Of a DNA stretch of 64,000 bases, positions 52,852 through 64,000 are shown piece after piece. The notes below the pieces were generated by a model. The model did no database searches, was not told the origin of the DNA, and was given only the letters and a program-made list of their open reading frames with translations. The stretch's first letter is position 1. The number at the start of each line of letters is the position of its first letter. Origin of the DNA: Hyphomicrobiales bacterium (GTDB lineage Bacteria > Pseudomonadota > Alphaproteobacteria > Rhizobiales > Rhizobiaceae); the NCBI GenBank assembly GCA_900472675.1, contig UCJA01000006.1, positions 1 to 64,000 on the forward strand, in the 5' to 3' direction. The position numbers were made by a program, and so were the translations under genes.

Positions 52852-54816
<1,965 letters not shown>

Positions 54817-54955
54817 GCCATTCCTCCTCATGCTGCCCCCTTCGGCCCCCAGCTCCAGGTCGGGTATAGCACCTGTGCCCGCGCGATAAAAAGGATCGTC
54901 GCGACCCGACAGCGTCCATTTGCGCGCCATCTTCATTTCCTATATCGCGTCTTGC

Positions 54956-56812
54956 ATGTGGACCCCTCGCGTCTGGAACCTTCGGCAGATATTCCGTCGC
55001 CCGTTTAGCCGGGGGCTGCGACGCGTGCTGGTCGGCGCGGTCGTCGTGCTTGTCCTGTTCGTGCTCTTCCACGTCGTTGCCCCGTCGCTGATTTCCTCCT
55101 CGCTGGTGCGCCAGAACATGGAGCGCGCGGTCGCCCGGTGGACCGGCCACAGCGTCAGCATCGCAGGTCCCGCCGACATCCGCTTCTGGCCAAAGCCGCG
55201 GATCACGCTGCGCGACGTGACCATCCGCAAGCCGGTCGATGGCGGCGAGCGGACGCTTGCCCATGTCAACCGGCTTTCGGCAGGCTTCGACCTGCTCGGC
55301 GCGCTCTGGGGCGATCCCCAGTTCAAGGATTTCAACCTTACCGAAGCGCAGGTCTTCGTGGTGCGGGACGCCAGCGGCCGGCTGGACTGGGCCAATAGCG
55401 GGCTTCTCAGCCAAGCGGTCCGAAACGTCCAGTCGAGCAGCGGGCAGCAGGTTCTGGACCCGGCCTCCGATGCGGACATCGGCGTGGTGAAGATCCGCAA
55501 CGGCATGCTGGAGGTCACGAACCAGCCGAACGGCAGGATTGTGCGGCTTGAGGGGATCGAGGGAACCCTCGACTGGCCCTCGCTGTCCCACGGCGTGCGG
55601 CTGCAGGCCCGGGCAAACTTTGCCGGGCGCCAGCTCGACCTGGACGTCGGGACAGCGCAACCGCTGCTGCTGCTTTCGGGACGCAGCGCCGACACGCTGG
55701 CGACCGTCAGTTCCGATCTCTTTAGCGGCAGCTTCAGCGGGGTCGCCAACCTTGCCTCGCATGGTTTCCTGTCCGGCGACACAAGCATTTCCGCGCCTGA
55801 CTTTCCGGCGCTGCTCCAATGGGCAGATGTCGATATTCCGGCCGCCGCCGACCTTAGAACGCTTTCGCTACAATCGCGGGTGATCAGCAGCGAGGAGGCG
55901 CTGCGGTTCGAAAACCTGACGATCGGGCTGAACGGCGTGGAGGCGAGCGGCATTCTCGACCTCACGACGCCTGCGGGCAACCGGCCGCGGGTGACCGGCA
56001 CGCTTGCGATCGGCAGCGCGGATTTTTCGCCGCTGCTGCGCATGATCGGGCCGGGCATCGTCGACGGCAGCGAGGAAGCACGGCAATTGCGCAGCCGCCT
56101 GGAGCTCGACGTGCGGCTTTCGGCTCAGCAGGCGACCCTTGGGGCATTCGAGTTCGACCAGGTTGCGCTCGGCATCATGAATATCGGCGAGCAATCGCGG
56201 CTGGATATCCTCGACAGCGATTTCGAAAGCGGGCGCCTGACCGGGCGTGTCGCCACCATCAAGGACGGCGCGGACGATGCGCTTGCGCTGCGGCTGACGA
56301 TCCACGATGCGGACTTCGGCAGCATCTTCAAGCGGCTTGCGCTGCAGGGTCCGATTCCTGCCGCCCGCGGATCGATGGAACTGGCGCTGGATGTGGCGCG
56401 CCCCCTGACGGCGGCAGCCTGGCGAAACGCCAAGGGCAATGTGCACTTCTCCGCCGGGCCGGGCAGCCTGCCGGGCGTGGACATGGCGGCCATCCGGACG
56501 CTTGCGGCGCAGGGCCCCTATTTCTCGCTGAGCGACGCATCCAAGGCGGACCTGGAGTTCCAGTCGATCGACGTCACCGCCGACGTGGCAGAGGGAGCGG
56601 CCGAAATCCGCAAGGGTGAGATGATCACCTCCAGCGAAGCGATCGAGCTTGCGGGCGTCGTTCCCTATGTGAGCAACAGTCTGGCGCTTTCCTGGATGAT
56701 CCGCCCGGTGACCGATATCACGAGCGAACCGGAGGGCTACTTCATCGGTGGCTCATGGCCGGATCCGGTCATCTGGCGGCTGCCGCAGGTGCCGCAGAAG
56801 CCCGCCGAATAG
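54956..56812 (+). CDS. AsmA-family protein
   Basis: A 618-aa protein anchored by one N-terminal helix (VLVGAVVVLVLFVLFHVVAP) with the remainder in the periplasm. Family marks: ARWTGHSVSIAGPADIRFWPKPRITLRDVTI, the AsmA opening that follows the anchor, and a later repeated beta-rich pattern with a C-terminal AsmA domain. AsmA-like proteins are long beta-structures linked to lipid transfer and outer-membrane homeostasis. ATG at 54956 is used; the frame also opens with TTG at 54920. Divergent from acetoacetyl-CoA synthetase. Confidence 0.88.
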   Translation: MWTPRVWNLRQIFRRPFSRGLRRVLVGAVVVLVLFVLFHVVAPSLISSSLVRQNMERAVARWTGHSVSIAGPADIRFWPKPRITLRDVTIRKPVDGGERTLAHVNRLSAGFDLLGALWGDPQFKDFNLTEAQVFVVRDASGRLDWANSGLLSQAVRNVQSSSGQQVLDPASDADIGVVKIRNGMLEVTNQPNGRIVRLEGIEGTLDWPSLSHGVRLQARANFAGRQLDLDVGTAQPLLLLSGRSADTLATVSSDLFSGSFSGVANLASHGFLSGDTSISAPDFPALLQWADVDIPAAADLRTLSLQSRVISSEEALRFENLTIGLNGVEASGILDLTTPAGNRPRVTGTLAIGSADFSPLLRMIGPGIVDGSEEARQLRSRLELDVRLSAQQATLGAFEFDQVALGIMNIGEQSRLDILDSDFESGRLTGRVATIKDGADDALALRLTIHDADFGSIFKRLALQGPIPAARGSMELALDVARPLTAAAWRNAKGNVHFSAGPGSLPGVDMAAIRTLAAQGPYFSLSDASKADLEFQSIDVTADVAEGAAEIRKGEMITSSEAIELAGVVPYVSNSLALSWMIRPVTDITSEPEGYFIGGSWPDPVIWRLPQVPQKPAE

Positions 56813-56834
56813 CGAGCTCCGTCCTTCAAACTGA

Positions 56835-57653
56835 TCAGACCGGGCCGCGCAAGGCCATATGCTCGTCCTGCTGGCGGCGCAGTTCCGTCCGCTTGGTGGT
56901 GATCGAGGAAATGATGACCCCGATGGTCACGAGCCCGATGAGGATGGTGCAGATCGCGTTGATCTCCGGCGTGACGCCCAGCCGTACCTGAGAATAGATC
57001 TTGATCGGCAGCGTGGTGGCGCCGGGACCGGTGGTGAAGCTTGCGATCACCAGATCGTCCAGCGACAGGGTGAAGGCGAGCATCCAGCCGGCGATGACGG
57101 CCGGGAAGATCAGCGGCAGGGTGATCTTGAAGAAGGTCTGCACCGGCGGGCAGCCGAGATCGAGTGCCGCCTCTTCCAGGCTGCGGTCAAACGTCAGCAG
57201 GCGCGACTGCACGACGATCGCCACGTAGCACATGGTGAAGGTCGTATGGGCGACCGTCACGGTCCAGAAGCCGCGATCGATGCCGATAGCAACGAAGAGC
57301 AGCAGCATGGAGAGGCCGGTGATGACTTCGGGCATGACGAGCGGCGCATAGATCATGCCGGAAAACAGCATGCGGCCGGGAAAGCGGCCGAAGCGCACCA
57401 GTGCCAGCGCCGCCATGGTGCCGAGGATAGTGCCGATCGAGGCGCTGAGCAGGCCGACGCGGGCCGTGACCCAGGCTGCATCCATGAGCCCCTGGTTCGA
57501 CCACATGGTTTGATACCAGTGCAGGGAGAAACCGCCCCAGACCGTCACCAGCCGGGAGGCGTTGAAGGAGTAGACGATCAGGATGATGATCGGGATGTAG
57601 AGGAAGGCAAATCCCAGCGTCAGGACCGTGGCATCGAACCGGTAAGATTTCAT
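56835..57653 (-). CDS. potI: Putrescine ABC transporter permease PotI
   Basis: A 272-aa inner-membrane permease with six helices. The EAA loop for contact with the ATPase is visible in LEEAALDLGCPPVQTFFKITLPLIFPAVIAG. Segments ASRLVTVWGGFSLHWYQTMW and SLDDLVIASFTTGPGATTLP are typical of PotI/PotC. Last gene of a potF-potG-potH-potI operon on the minus strand; its start is one base after the potH stop. Its own stop is 22 bases from that of the convergent AsmA gene. Confidence 0.94.
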   Translation of the reverse strand: MKSYRFDATVLTLGFAFLYIPIIILIVYSFNASRLVTVWGGFSLHWYQTMWSNQGLMDAAWVTARVGLLSASIGTILGTMAALALVRFGRFPGRMLFSGMIYAPLVMPEVITGLSMLLLFVAIGIDRGFWTVTVAHTTFTMCYVAIVVQSRLLTFDRSLEEAALDLGCPPVQTFFKITLPLIFPAVIAGWMLAFTLSLDDLVIASFTTGPGATTLPIKIYSQVRLGVTPEINAICTILIGLVTIGVIISSITTKRTELRRQQDEHMALRGPV

Positions 57654-57654
57654 C

Positions 57655-58572
57655 TCACGCCACCTTCTTCTGCTGGTTCTGGAAGATCATGATGGGCACG
57701 ACGAGGAGGACGAGCAGGATGACGGCGACCGCCGAGGCGAGCGGCCAGTCGCGGTTGCCGAAGAACTCGGTCCACAGGGTCTTGCCGATCATCAGCGTAT
57801 CGGCGCCGCCGAGCAGGTCCGGAATGACGAACTCGCCGGTGATCGGGATGAAGCAGATCATCGAGCCTGCAATGACGCCCGGCAGCGACAGCGGGAAGGT
57901 GATTTTCCAGAACGCCTTCCACGGCGGGCAGCCGAGATCGTTGGCGGCTTCCAGTAGCGTGTTGTCCATCTTCTCCAGCGCCGCATAGAGCGGCAGAACC
58001 ATGAACGGCAGGTAGGAATAGACCATGCCGATGAAGACGGCGGTGTCGGTGCGGAAGATCTGCACCTGGTCTTCGGGCCCCATCAGCCCGACCGCGTGGA
58101 GAAGGAGCGTCAGCAGGCCATCGGGCTTCAGGATGCCGATCCAGGCGTAGACGCGGATCAGGAAGGAGGTCCAGAAGGGCAGGATGACCATCATGACCAG
58201 CGTCGGGCGGATCGACGTCGGGGCCCGCGCCATGGCCAGCGCCATGGGATAGCCGATCAGCAGCAAAAACAGGGTGGAGAAGGCGGCAATGCGCAGGGAC
58301 GACAGATAGGCCTGCACATAGAGCGGATCGTCGGTCAGGAAGACGTAGTTCTCGAAATCCAGCTGCGACAGGAAGTCGCCGATCGCGCCGATGCCCTCAA
58401 ACACCGGCACATAGGGCGGCAGGGCAATCGCCGTGTCCGAGAAGGAGATCTTGAGGATGATGAAAAACGGCGCCACAAAAAACAGCAGCAGCCAGAGGTA
58501 GGGCAAGAAGACCACCAGCCAGCGGCTGGTGCTGCGCGAATTCGGTGCGACCTGTTCGTCAACAGCTGCCAT
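57655..58572 (-). CDS. potH: Putrescine ABC transporter permease PotH
   Basis: A 305-aa permease with six helices. FLPYLWLLLFFVAPFFIILKISFSD is the typical first membrane segment (about residues 20-45), and LLEAANDLGCPPWKAFWKITFPLSLPG holds the EAA motif. It pairs with PotI to form the membrane channel of the putrescine importer. The FVIPDLLGGADTLMIG loop is conserved in PotH/PotB. ATG at 58572, nine bases after the potG stop. Confidence 0.95.
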   Translation of the reverse strand: MAAVDEQVAPNSRSTSRWLVVFLPYLWLLLFFVAPFFIILKISFSDTAIALPPYVPVFEGIGAIGDFLSQLDFENYVFLTDDPLYVQAYLSSLRIAAFSTLFLLLIGYPMALAMARAPTSIRPTLVMMVILPFWTSFLIRVYAWIGILKPDGLLTLLLHAVGLMGPEDQVQIFRTDTAVFIGMVYSYLPFMVLPLYAALEKMDNTLLEAANDLGCPPWKAFWKITFPLSLPGVIAGSMICFIPITGEFVIPDLLGGADTLMIGKTLWTEFFGNRDWPLASAVAVILLVLLVVPIMIFQNQQKKVA

Positions 58573-58581
58573 GGTTTTCCC

Positions 58582-59739
58582 TCACCGCGTCAGAACAAGG
58601 CCGGCATCGCGTGGCCAGGTGAGCCAGACCATGTCGCCGAAGGTAATCGGGCGATCGACCAGACGGGAGACGTTGGCCTGCGCGGCCCGCATCACGCGCC
58701 CATCGTCCAGCTTGACGATGAAGACCGAGAAATCGCCGAGATAGCCGATGTCCCAGACCTCGCCATGGACGGCGTTGACCGAGGTATCCGCTGGCTGGTC
58801 GGGCGAAATGCGCACCTTTTCCGGCCGTACCGCAAAGGCCACCTTGTCGCCTGACACCGCCGGGCATTCCTGCTCGGCCGCCAGCCGGATGCCGTCGCTT
58901 TCGATGAGGACCTCCCCTGGCGCACCGAGAGCGCTTTGCGTGGAGGCGATCGTGCCTTCGATGATGTTGATATCGCCGATGAAATCCGCGACATAGCGGC
59001 TGTTCGGCGCCTCGTAGATCTCGGCCGGCGTGGCCACCTGCATGATGACGCCCTTGTCCATCACCGCGATGCGGTCGGACACCGTCATGGCTTCCTCCTG
59101 GTCGTGGGTGACGATCAGGAAGGTCAGGCCGAGATTGGTCTGAATGTCCATCAGCTCGAACTGGGTTTCCTCGCGCAGCTTCTTGTCGAGAGCGCCGAGC
59201 GGTTCGTCCAGCAGCAGCACCTTGGGCCGCTTGGCGAGCGAACGGGCCAGGGCCACACGCTGGCGCTGGCCGCCGGAAAGCTGGTTGGGCTTGCGCTTGG
59301 CGAAGGTCTCGAGCTTGACGAGCTTCAGCATTTCCTCGACGCGGGCACTGATCTCGCCCTTCGAGAGCTTGTCCTGCTCCAGCCCGAAGGCAATGTTCTT
59401 TTCCACCGTCATATGCGGGAAGAGCGCGTAGCTCTGGAACATCATATTGGTGGGGCGCCGATAGGGAGGCACGCCGGAGATGTCCTTGCCCTGCAGCAGG
59501 ATGCGCCCTTCCGTCGGCTCGTCGAAGCCGGCCAGCATGCGCATCAAAGTGGTCTTGCCGCAGCCGGAGGGTCCGAGCAGCGAGAAGAACTCGCGCTCGT
59601 AGATATCGAGGGTGAGATTGTCGACGGCGGTGAAGGTGCCGAACCGCTTGGTGATGTTTTCAAAGCGGATGAAGGGAACCGCCGCGGGATCCGTCCACGG
59701 GGAGAACTTGCGCTTGATCGGTCCCAGTGATTTTGCCAT
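58582..59739 (-). CDS. potG: Putrescine ABC transporter ATPase PotG
   Basis: A 385-aa ABC ATPase. Walker A GPSGCGKTT, Q-loop MMFQSYALFPHMTV, signature LSGGQRQRVALARSL, Walker B VLLLDEPLGALD and switch histidine IVTHDQEEA are all intact. A C-terminal TOBE domain follows (about residues 280-385). It powers polyamine import through PotHI. A stem-loop terminator lies between potF and this gene, so it is expected to be expressed at a lower level than the binding protein. Confidence 0.96.
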   Translation of the reverse strand: MAKSLGPIKRKFSPWTDPAAVPFIRFENITKRFGTFTAVDNLTLDIYEREFFSLLGPSGCGKTTLMRMLAGFDEPTEGRILLQGKDISGVPPYRRPTNMMFQSYALFPHMTVEKNIAFGLEQDKLSKGEISARVEEMLKLVKLETFAKRKPNQLSGGQRQRVALARSLAKRPKVLLLDEPLGALDKKLREETQFELMDIQTNLGLTFLIVTHDQEEAMTVSDRIAVMDKGVIMQVATPAEIYEAPNSRYVADFIGDINIIEGTIASTQSALGAPGEVLIESDGIRLAAEQECPAVSGDKVAFAVRPEKVRISPDQPADTSVNAVHGEVWDIGYLGDFSVFIVKLDDGRVMRAAQANVSRLVDRPITFGDMVWLTWPRDAGLVLTR

Positions 59740-59775
59740 TCCGTCGCCCCAACCGCCTCGAAAAAAATCACGTCA

Positions 59776-59807
59776 AAGAAAAAGGGGCAGACGTTTCCGT
59801 CTGCCCC
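59776..59807 (-). terminator. Stem-loop between potF and potG
   Basis: On the minus strand GGGGCAGACG-GAAA-CGTCTGCCCC, a perfect 10-bp stem, followed by TTTTTCTTT, eight bases after the potF stop and 36 bases before potG. Probably a partial intra-operon terminator and 3' stabiliser for potF. Confidence 0.85.
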
Positions 59808-59814
59808 AAACCGA

Positions 59815-60912
59815 TCAGCTGCCGGTCTTGATCTGGGTCCAGATCCGGTTCAGCACACGCTGTTCCTTGGGACCGTAGGGCGAGATGGTGAAGAGCTTCT
59901 TGGTGACCTCCTCGCTCGGGTAGACCGAGGGGTTATCCAGGATTTCTTTGTCGATGAACTTCTGCGAGGCCAGGTTGCCGTTAGCGTACTGCACGTAGTT
60001 CGACGCCTTGGCGATGACCTCCGGCTTCATCAGGTAGTTGATGAAGGCATGGGCTTCGTCGACATTCTTGGCATCCGCCGGGATGGCCAGGTTGTCGAAC
60101 CACATGTAGGTGCCTTCCTTGGGGATGATGAACTCCACGTTGACGCCGTTCTTGGCCTCTGCCGCGCGGTTCTTCGCCTGGAGGATGTCGCCGGACCAGC
60201 CGATGGTGATGCAGATATCGCCATTGGCGAGATCATCGATATAGGCCGAGGAGTTGAAGGTCTTGGCGAAGGGGCGGACGGCGGAATAGACCTTGCCGCC
60301 CGCTTCCAGGTCCTTGGTGTTCTTGCTGTCCGGATCCTTGCCGGCATAGTTCATGGCGATCGCGAAGGTTTCGTCAGACGCGTCGAGGATGTTGACGCCG
60401 CAGGACTTCAGCTTCTTGGCGTTCTCAGGCTTGAACAGCACGTCCCAGCTATCGATCGGAACGTCACCCAGCGCCTTCTTCACCTTGTCGACATTGTAGC
60501 CTATGCCGGTGGTGCCCCACATGTAGTTGACGGCGTACTGGTTGCCGGGATCGTATTTGGCCAGGCGTTCGGAGACCTGCGGCCACAGGTTGGAAAGGTT
60601 CGGAAGCTTGGACTTGTCAAGCTTCTGGAAGACACCGGCCTGGATCTGGCGCGCAAGGAAGGGTCCGGTCGGCACCACAACGTCATAGCCGGAACCGCCG
60701 GCAAGCAGCTTGGTCTCGAGAATATCGTTGCTGTCGAAGACGTCGTAGACGACCTTGATGCCGGTTTCCTTGGTGAAATCCGCCAGGATCGACTCGTCGA
60801 TATAATCCGACCAGTTGTAGACGTGGACCTGCTTTTCCTGCGCAAAGGCTGTCGCGCCCATCATAGCGGAGGCGGCAAGGGCAACGGCAAGGCTGAGGTA
60901 ACGGTTCTTCAT
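59815..60912 (-). CDS. potF: Putrescine-binding periplasmic protein PotF
   Basis: A 365-aa solute-binding protein with a Sec signal (MKNRYLSLAVALAASAMMG, cleavage after TAFA|Q). The mature start VHVYNWSDYIDESILADFTKETG is diagnostic of PotF/PotD proteins; WSDYID carries putrescine-contact residues, and the later WSGDILQAKNR and FDNLAIPADA match. It delivers putrescine to PotHI. AGGAG six bases upstream of ATG 60912. First gene of the operon. Confidence 0.96.
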   Translation of the reverse strand: MKNRYLSLAVALAASAMMGATAFAQEKQVHVYNWSDYIDESILADFTKETGIKVVYDVFDSNDILETKLLAGGSGYDVVVPTGPFLARQIQAGVFQKLDKSKLPNLSNLWPQVSERLAKYDPGNQYAVNYMWGTTGIGYNVDKVKKALGDVPIDSWDVLFKPENAKKLKSCGVNILDASDETFAIAMNYAGKDPDSKNTKDLEAGGKVYSAVRPFAKTFNSSAYIDDLANGDICITIGWSGDILQAKNRAAEAKNGVNVEFIIPKEGTYMWFDNLAIPADAKNVDEAHAFINYLMKPEVIAKASNYVQYANGNLASQKFIDKEILDNPSVYPSEEVTKKLFTISPYGPKEQRVLNRIWTQIKTGS

Positions 60913-61051
60913 GAAATCTCCTGTTCCACCTTTTTCTTCGCCGCTGTCAGACAACGCCGGAAATGCTCGTCTTTTCAAGCGAGAGTAGAAAGGAAAGTTT
61001 CTCCCCACAAGAGGGAAAACGCAGTGCAGCAATCGCTGCCGCCAGAGAAGA

Positions 61052-61083
61052 GGCCGGACCCGCACATGTTGGCTGGTCCGGCC
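61052..61083 (-). terminator. Inverted repeat after the second chemoreceptor gene
   Basis: GGCCGGACC (61052-61060) and GGTCCGGCC (61075-61083), a perfect 9-bp stem with a 14-base loop, 48 bases past the chemoreceptor stop. No T-run. Confidence 0.4.
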
Positions 61084-61131
61084 CGTTGTTTCATGCCTGG
61101 CGGGCAGGCTGCAATGCGGTCCGCACCTGTT

Positions 61132-62970
61132 CTAGGCGGCGCGGCTCATCGTGCGTGTCTGCCGGCCGCCCTCGATGCGGAAGCGCTGCACGAGGATCAG
61201 CAGGGCATCCGCTTCGGCAGCCAGCTGGCGGCTGGCCTCGCTGGTCTGCCCCACCATCGCGCCGTTCTGCTGGGTCATCTGGTCCATGCGGTTGACCGAT
61301 CCGTTGATGTCCTGCAGGGCGGCCGACTGGTCACGGCTGGCGGTGGCAATGGTTTCGACATGGTGGCTGATCGCGGTGATATCGCGGCTGATCGAGGCAA
61401 GCACGCTGCCGGCTTCCTGGACGAGAGACGCCCCGACGCTGACTTCGGTGCTCGACTGGTTGATGAGATCCTTGATCTCCTTGGCGGCACCGGCGGAACG
61501 CTGCGCCAGTTCCCGCACTTCCTGCGCGACAACGGCAAAGCCCTTGCCGGCATCGCCTGCACGGGCCGCCTCGATGCCCGCGTTGAGCGCGAGAAGGTTG
61601 GTCTGGAAGGCGATCTCGTCGATGACCTCAATGATCTGTTCGATCTTCTGGGAGGCATCCTCGATGCGGCCCATGGCATCGACCGCGTTCTTGACGACGC
61701 CGCCGGAGGTGTCCGCGCTCTTCTTGGTAGAAGAGACGGCTTCATTGGCTTCCCGCGCCCGTTCTGCAGACGAGCGGACGGTCACGGTGATCTCGTCCAC
61801 GGCAGCGGCGGTTTCCTCGAGCGAGGCCGCCTGGGTCTCGGTGCGGCGGGAAAGCTCCAGTGACGACTGGCTCAGGTCCGCACTGCTCTGCTGGATGGCA
61901 AGCGTGCTTGCGCGGATCTGCGACATGGTATCGCGCAGGCCAAGGACCGAGGCGTTGAAGTCATCGCGGAGCTGTTCCAGACGCCCCGAGAAGGCTGTCT
62001 CGATGGTGGCAGAGAGATCGCCCTGTGCCAGCCGGGCAAGAGCCGTTCCCAGCTCCCGCACGGCGAGATCGATCTGGGCATCGACATGCTGCTTCTCGCC
62101 ATCATTGCGGGCGCGATCGGCCTCTGCTGCAGCCCTTTCCGCAGCGCTCCTGCTTTCGATCTGCTGCTTTTCAATGGCTTGATCGCGGAAGACTTCGAGC
62201 GCGCGGGCAATATTGCCGAATTCGTTGGGGAGAGCGACGTAGGGAATAACCGTGGCATTGTCGCCGTTGGACATGGCGCGCACCCGACCCGTGAGGATGC
62301 CCAGCGGACGGATCAGCGCCCGGATCGCAAAAAGGCTGACCAGACCGATCAGCACCAGGGCGAGGAGCGAGGTGCCGACGATGAGGTAGCCCAGGGTGGC
62401 GATGTGGGCCAGATAGTTCTGCATGGGGATGCCGATGAACAGCACGCCGGTGACGCTGCCGCTCGCATCGGTCACCGGAACATAGCCGGTCATGAAATCC
62501 TTGCCGAACAGCACGGCCTTGCCGAAGTAGGCCTGCCCCCTGGCGAGAAAAGGCTGTGCCGGATGATCGGCCGCAAGCTTGGTGCCAACGGCGCGTTCGC
62601 CCTTTTCGGTCTTCACGTTGGTGGATACGCGCAGGTAATCGCTGCCCTGCTTGTCGAAGACCGTGGCGACACCACCAATGGCGGCGGCCGTGCGATCCAC
62701 GAGATCGTGATCCTTCAGAGCGCCCTCGCCCCTCAGCACCTTGGAAACCTCCTGATCGCTAATCTGGACACGCGCGCCAGGCATTTCCCGCTCGTAAAAC
62801 AGCGCGATGGTCCTCATCGCATCGCGCGCATCAACACCGGCCGTCTCCATGATATCACGACGGACGTTGACATAGGCGAGGCCGCCAACAGCAACCACTG
62901 CGACGGTGATCAGTAAGAGACAGAGGATAACGATGCGGGAAACGATGGAGGAGGGTAAAAATTTCTTCAT
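61132..62970 (-). CDS. Methyl-accepting chemotaxis protein with Cache-type sensor
   Basis: A 612-aa chemoreceptor. Membrane helix at about residues 12-33 ([19 protein letters not shown]), a periplasmic domain of about 160 residues with the Cache_3/Cache_2-like pattern ([46 protein letters not shown] around 145-190), a second helix at 195-217, HAMP at 218-271, and the signalling hairpin with [20 protein letters not shown] near 446-466. Cache receptors of this type often sense small carboxylates or amino acids. There is no C-terminal pentapeptide. ATG at 62970 (MKKFLPSS) is chosen; the frame is open to 63054. Confidence 0.94.
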   Translation of the reverse strand: MKKFLPSSIVSRIVILCLLLITVAVVAVGGLAYVNVRRDIMETAGVDARDAMRTIALFYEREMPGARVQISDQEVSKVLRGEGALKDHDLVDRTAAAIGGVATVFDKQGSDYLRVSTNVKTEKGERAVGTKLAADHPAQPFLARGQAYFGKAVLFGKDFMTGYVPVTDASGSVTGVLFIGIPMQNYLAHIATLGYLIVGTSLLALVLIGLVSLFAIRALIRPLGILTGRVRAMSNGDNATVIPYVALPNEFGNIARALEVFRDQAIEKQQIESRSAAERAAAEADRARNDGEKQHVDAQIDLAVRELGTALARLAQGDLSATIETAFSGRLEQLRDDFNASVLGLRDTMSQIRASTLAIQQSSADLSQSSLELSRRTETQAASLEETAAAVDEITVTVRSSAERAREANEAVSSTKKSADTSGGVVKNAVDAMGRIEDASQKIEQIIEVIDEIAFQTNLLALNAGIEAARAGDAGKGFAVVAQEVRELAQRSAGAAKEIKDLINQSSTEVSVGASLVQEAGSVLASISRDITAISHHVETIATASRDQSAALQDINGSVNRMDQMTQQNGAMVGQTSEASRQLAAEADALLILVQRFRIEGGRQTRTMSRAA

Positions 62971-63168
62971 CTGCGACGATTTCTCCAAGTGGACGGAAGT
63001 CCAACTGAAGGTCACAAAATAAGATAAACAAAATATTCCCTTGATACCTGTCAAAAGTACCCTAGTGAGCGGATCGCTTTCGCTTGGGAAATTTTGCGCA
63101 GCGCAGTCGCACCGAGGCGGCAGTCATCATGGCCTGCGGTGAAAAGGTCAGTTCCCGAACGGGAAGAC

Positions 63169-63303
63169 CTAGAGGAACATCGGCAGCGCGAGGAGGGTCG
63201 CCGTTGCTGCAACCGTCAGAACGAGGAGACGCAATTTCAACGTCTTGGCAGCGTCATCAGCCTTCACGATGGCGATTGCACGGGCACGGCGGGGGTTCGA
63301 CAT
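63169..63303 (-). CDS. Small single-pass membrane protein, 44 aa
   Basis: Begins MSNPRRARAIAIVKADDAAK, a basic cytoplasmic segment, followed by one hydrophobic helix (LLVLTVAATATLLALPMF). GGAG sits eight bases upstream of ATG, a good ribosome site. Same layout as the 43-aa protein at 41190. No function known. Confidence 0.6.
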   Translation of the reverse strand: MSNPRRARAIAIVKADDAAKTLKLRLLVLTVAATATLLALPMFL

Positions 63304-63439
63304 AAATCAATCTCCATTGCGCGTCGTCCACGGCCTCTGCCGCTAAATCGACAGAGACCTTGCCTAGCATAGACCTTAGGAATTGGCTGGCAATAAGGCA
63401 GCATGTGCCACGTTTATTAAGATGCGCTGAACAGCACCC

Positions 63440-64000
63440 TCACGCCGCGTCGCCGCAGGCAACTCCGGACGCCCAGGCCCACTGGAAATTATAGCCGCCG
63501 AGCCAGCCGGTCACATCGACGCATTCGCCGATGAAGAAGAGGCCCGGCACATTTTTCGCCTGCAAGGTCCTGGAATCGAGGCCGGAGGTATCGACGCCGC
63601 CAAGCGTCACTTCTGCCGTGCGGTAGCCTTCAGAGCCAGCCGGGCGGATGGTCCAGTCGCCGACCGCCGCGGCCAGCCGGTCGATCGCCTTGTCCGGGAG
63701 CTCGGCAAGCGTGCCCGTCATCGCCTGGGCTTCGACGAAGAACTGCGCCAGGCGCTTGGGCAGGACTGTGGACAGGGCCGTCTGCACAGCCTGCCGGCCA
63801 TTTGCCTTGCGCGCCTGCTTCAGACTTGCTGCGACATCGACATCCGGCTCGATGACCAGGCGGATGTCTTGGCCCTCCCGCCAATAGGAAGATATCTGCA
63901 GGACGGCCGGGCCGCTGAGGCCACGATGGGTAAACAGCAGTGCCTCGCGGAACACCGTCTTGCCATGGTGCAGCGCGGCTGGCACCGCTATCCCCGACAA
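63440..64000 (-). CDS. HI0933-type NAD(P)/FAD-dependent oxidoreductase, 3' part
   Basis: The final 186 codons of a gene that continues past the right edge. The visible part, REALLFTHRGLSGPAVLQIS, then TAEVTLGGVDT, and the end PGLFFIGECVDVTGWLGGYNFQWAWASG, is the highly conserved C-terminal half of HI0933-family flavoproteins (BaiN-like), with GGYNFQWAW forming the last part of the FAD site. The role of the family in bacteria is poorly defined. The first visible codon is an internal one, not a true start. Confidence 0.92.
   Translation of the reverse strand: MSGIAVPAALHHGKTVFREALLFTHRGLSGPAVLQISSYWREGQDIRLVIEPDVDVAASLKQARKANGRQAVQTALSTVLPKRLAQFFVEAQAMTGTLAELPDKAIDRLAAAVGDWTIRPAGSEGYRTAEVTLGGVDTSGLDSRTLQAKNVPGLFFIGECVDVTGWLGGYNFQWAWASGVACGDAA

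Noticed and set aside
63153..63166. TTCCCG-AA-CGGGAA inverted repeat near the 44-aa gene
   Set aside because: The two-base loop cannot form a stable hairpin and no T-run follows on either strand.

Overview
The window is GC-rich (about 60% by eye) and gene-dense. It looks like chromosome or chromid sequence from a rhizobial alphaproteobacterium, family Rhizobiaceae (Rhizobium/Neorhizobium/Agrobacterium type). The call rests on four things: a RirA iron regulator with its three cluster cysteines, a PdhS-type cell-cycle histidine kinase, a tRNA-His with A73 and no templated G at position -1, and a RIME-like palindromic intergenic element. No phage, IS transposase, CRISPR array or rRNA operon was seen.

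Layout. 1-270: 3' end of a Na+/H+ antiporter. 536-2946: a chemoreceptor with a C-terminal CheR/CheB-tether pentapeptide, coupled to a CheW. 3181-7941: an unknown 233-aa gene, then a 968-aa secreted repeat protein lying between two 265-bp direct repeats, then an intact LuxR-type regulator; the left repeat holds a truncated copy of that regulator. 8066-11693: small membrane proteins, a DapA-like protein lacking its catalytic residues, an FMN-binding stress protein and a metallophosphoesterase. 11836-15626: paoABC periplasmic aldehyde oxidoreductase, closed by tandem terminators. 15906-19043: cupin, RibD-like reductase, EamA transporter, aldo/keto reductase. 19157-20870: small proteins, an acyl-carrier-protein paralogue and a gamma-glutamylcyclotransferase-like protein. 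20936-27145: a signalling block (REC, HWE kinase, REC, six-PAS hybrid kinase). 27308-31375: hydrolase, exonuclease, 3-hydroxybenzoate hydroxylase with divergent MarR regulator. 31526-34409: membrane peptides and proteins and an EmrB-type exporter. 34706-39626: polyamine/amino-acid catabolism (DadA-like, PuuA, PuuB) and a TetR regulator, separated by a RIME-like element. 39807-41321: gluconokinase, RirA, a small membrane protein. 41488-44002: methylmalonate-semialdehyde dehydrogenase and divergent LysR. 44077-47516: small regulator, unknown gene, CorA, Tat-exported Gfo/Idh/MocA protein. 47612-47688: tRNA-His. 47799-56812: phasin, PdhS, acetoacetyl-CoA synthetase, AsmA-like protein. 56835-60912: potFGHI putrescine importer. 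61132-62970: second chemoreceptor. 63169-64000: small membrane protein and the 3' part of a flavoprotein.

How it fits together. Putrescine imported by PotFGHI could feed PuuA/PuuB and the DadA-like dehydrogenase encoded about 20 kb away. Phasin and acetoacetyl-CoA synthetase point to polyhydroxybutyrate storage and re-use of its breakdown products. The two kinases with matching N-terminal sensor domains and two stand-alone receivers look like one phosphorelay. The most unusual items are the 265-bp direct-repeat structure around the 968-aa gene, the catalytically dead DapA homologue, a Gly-to-Arg change in the PuuB flavin-binding loop, and a set of six very small membrane proteins.
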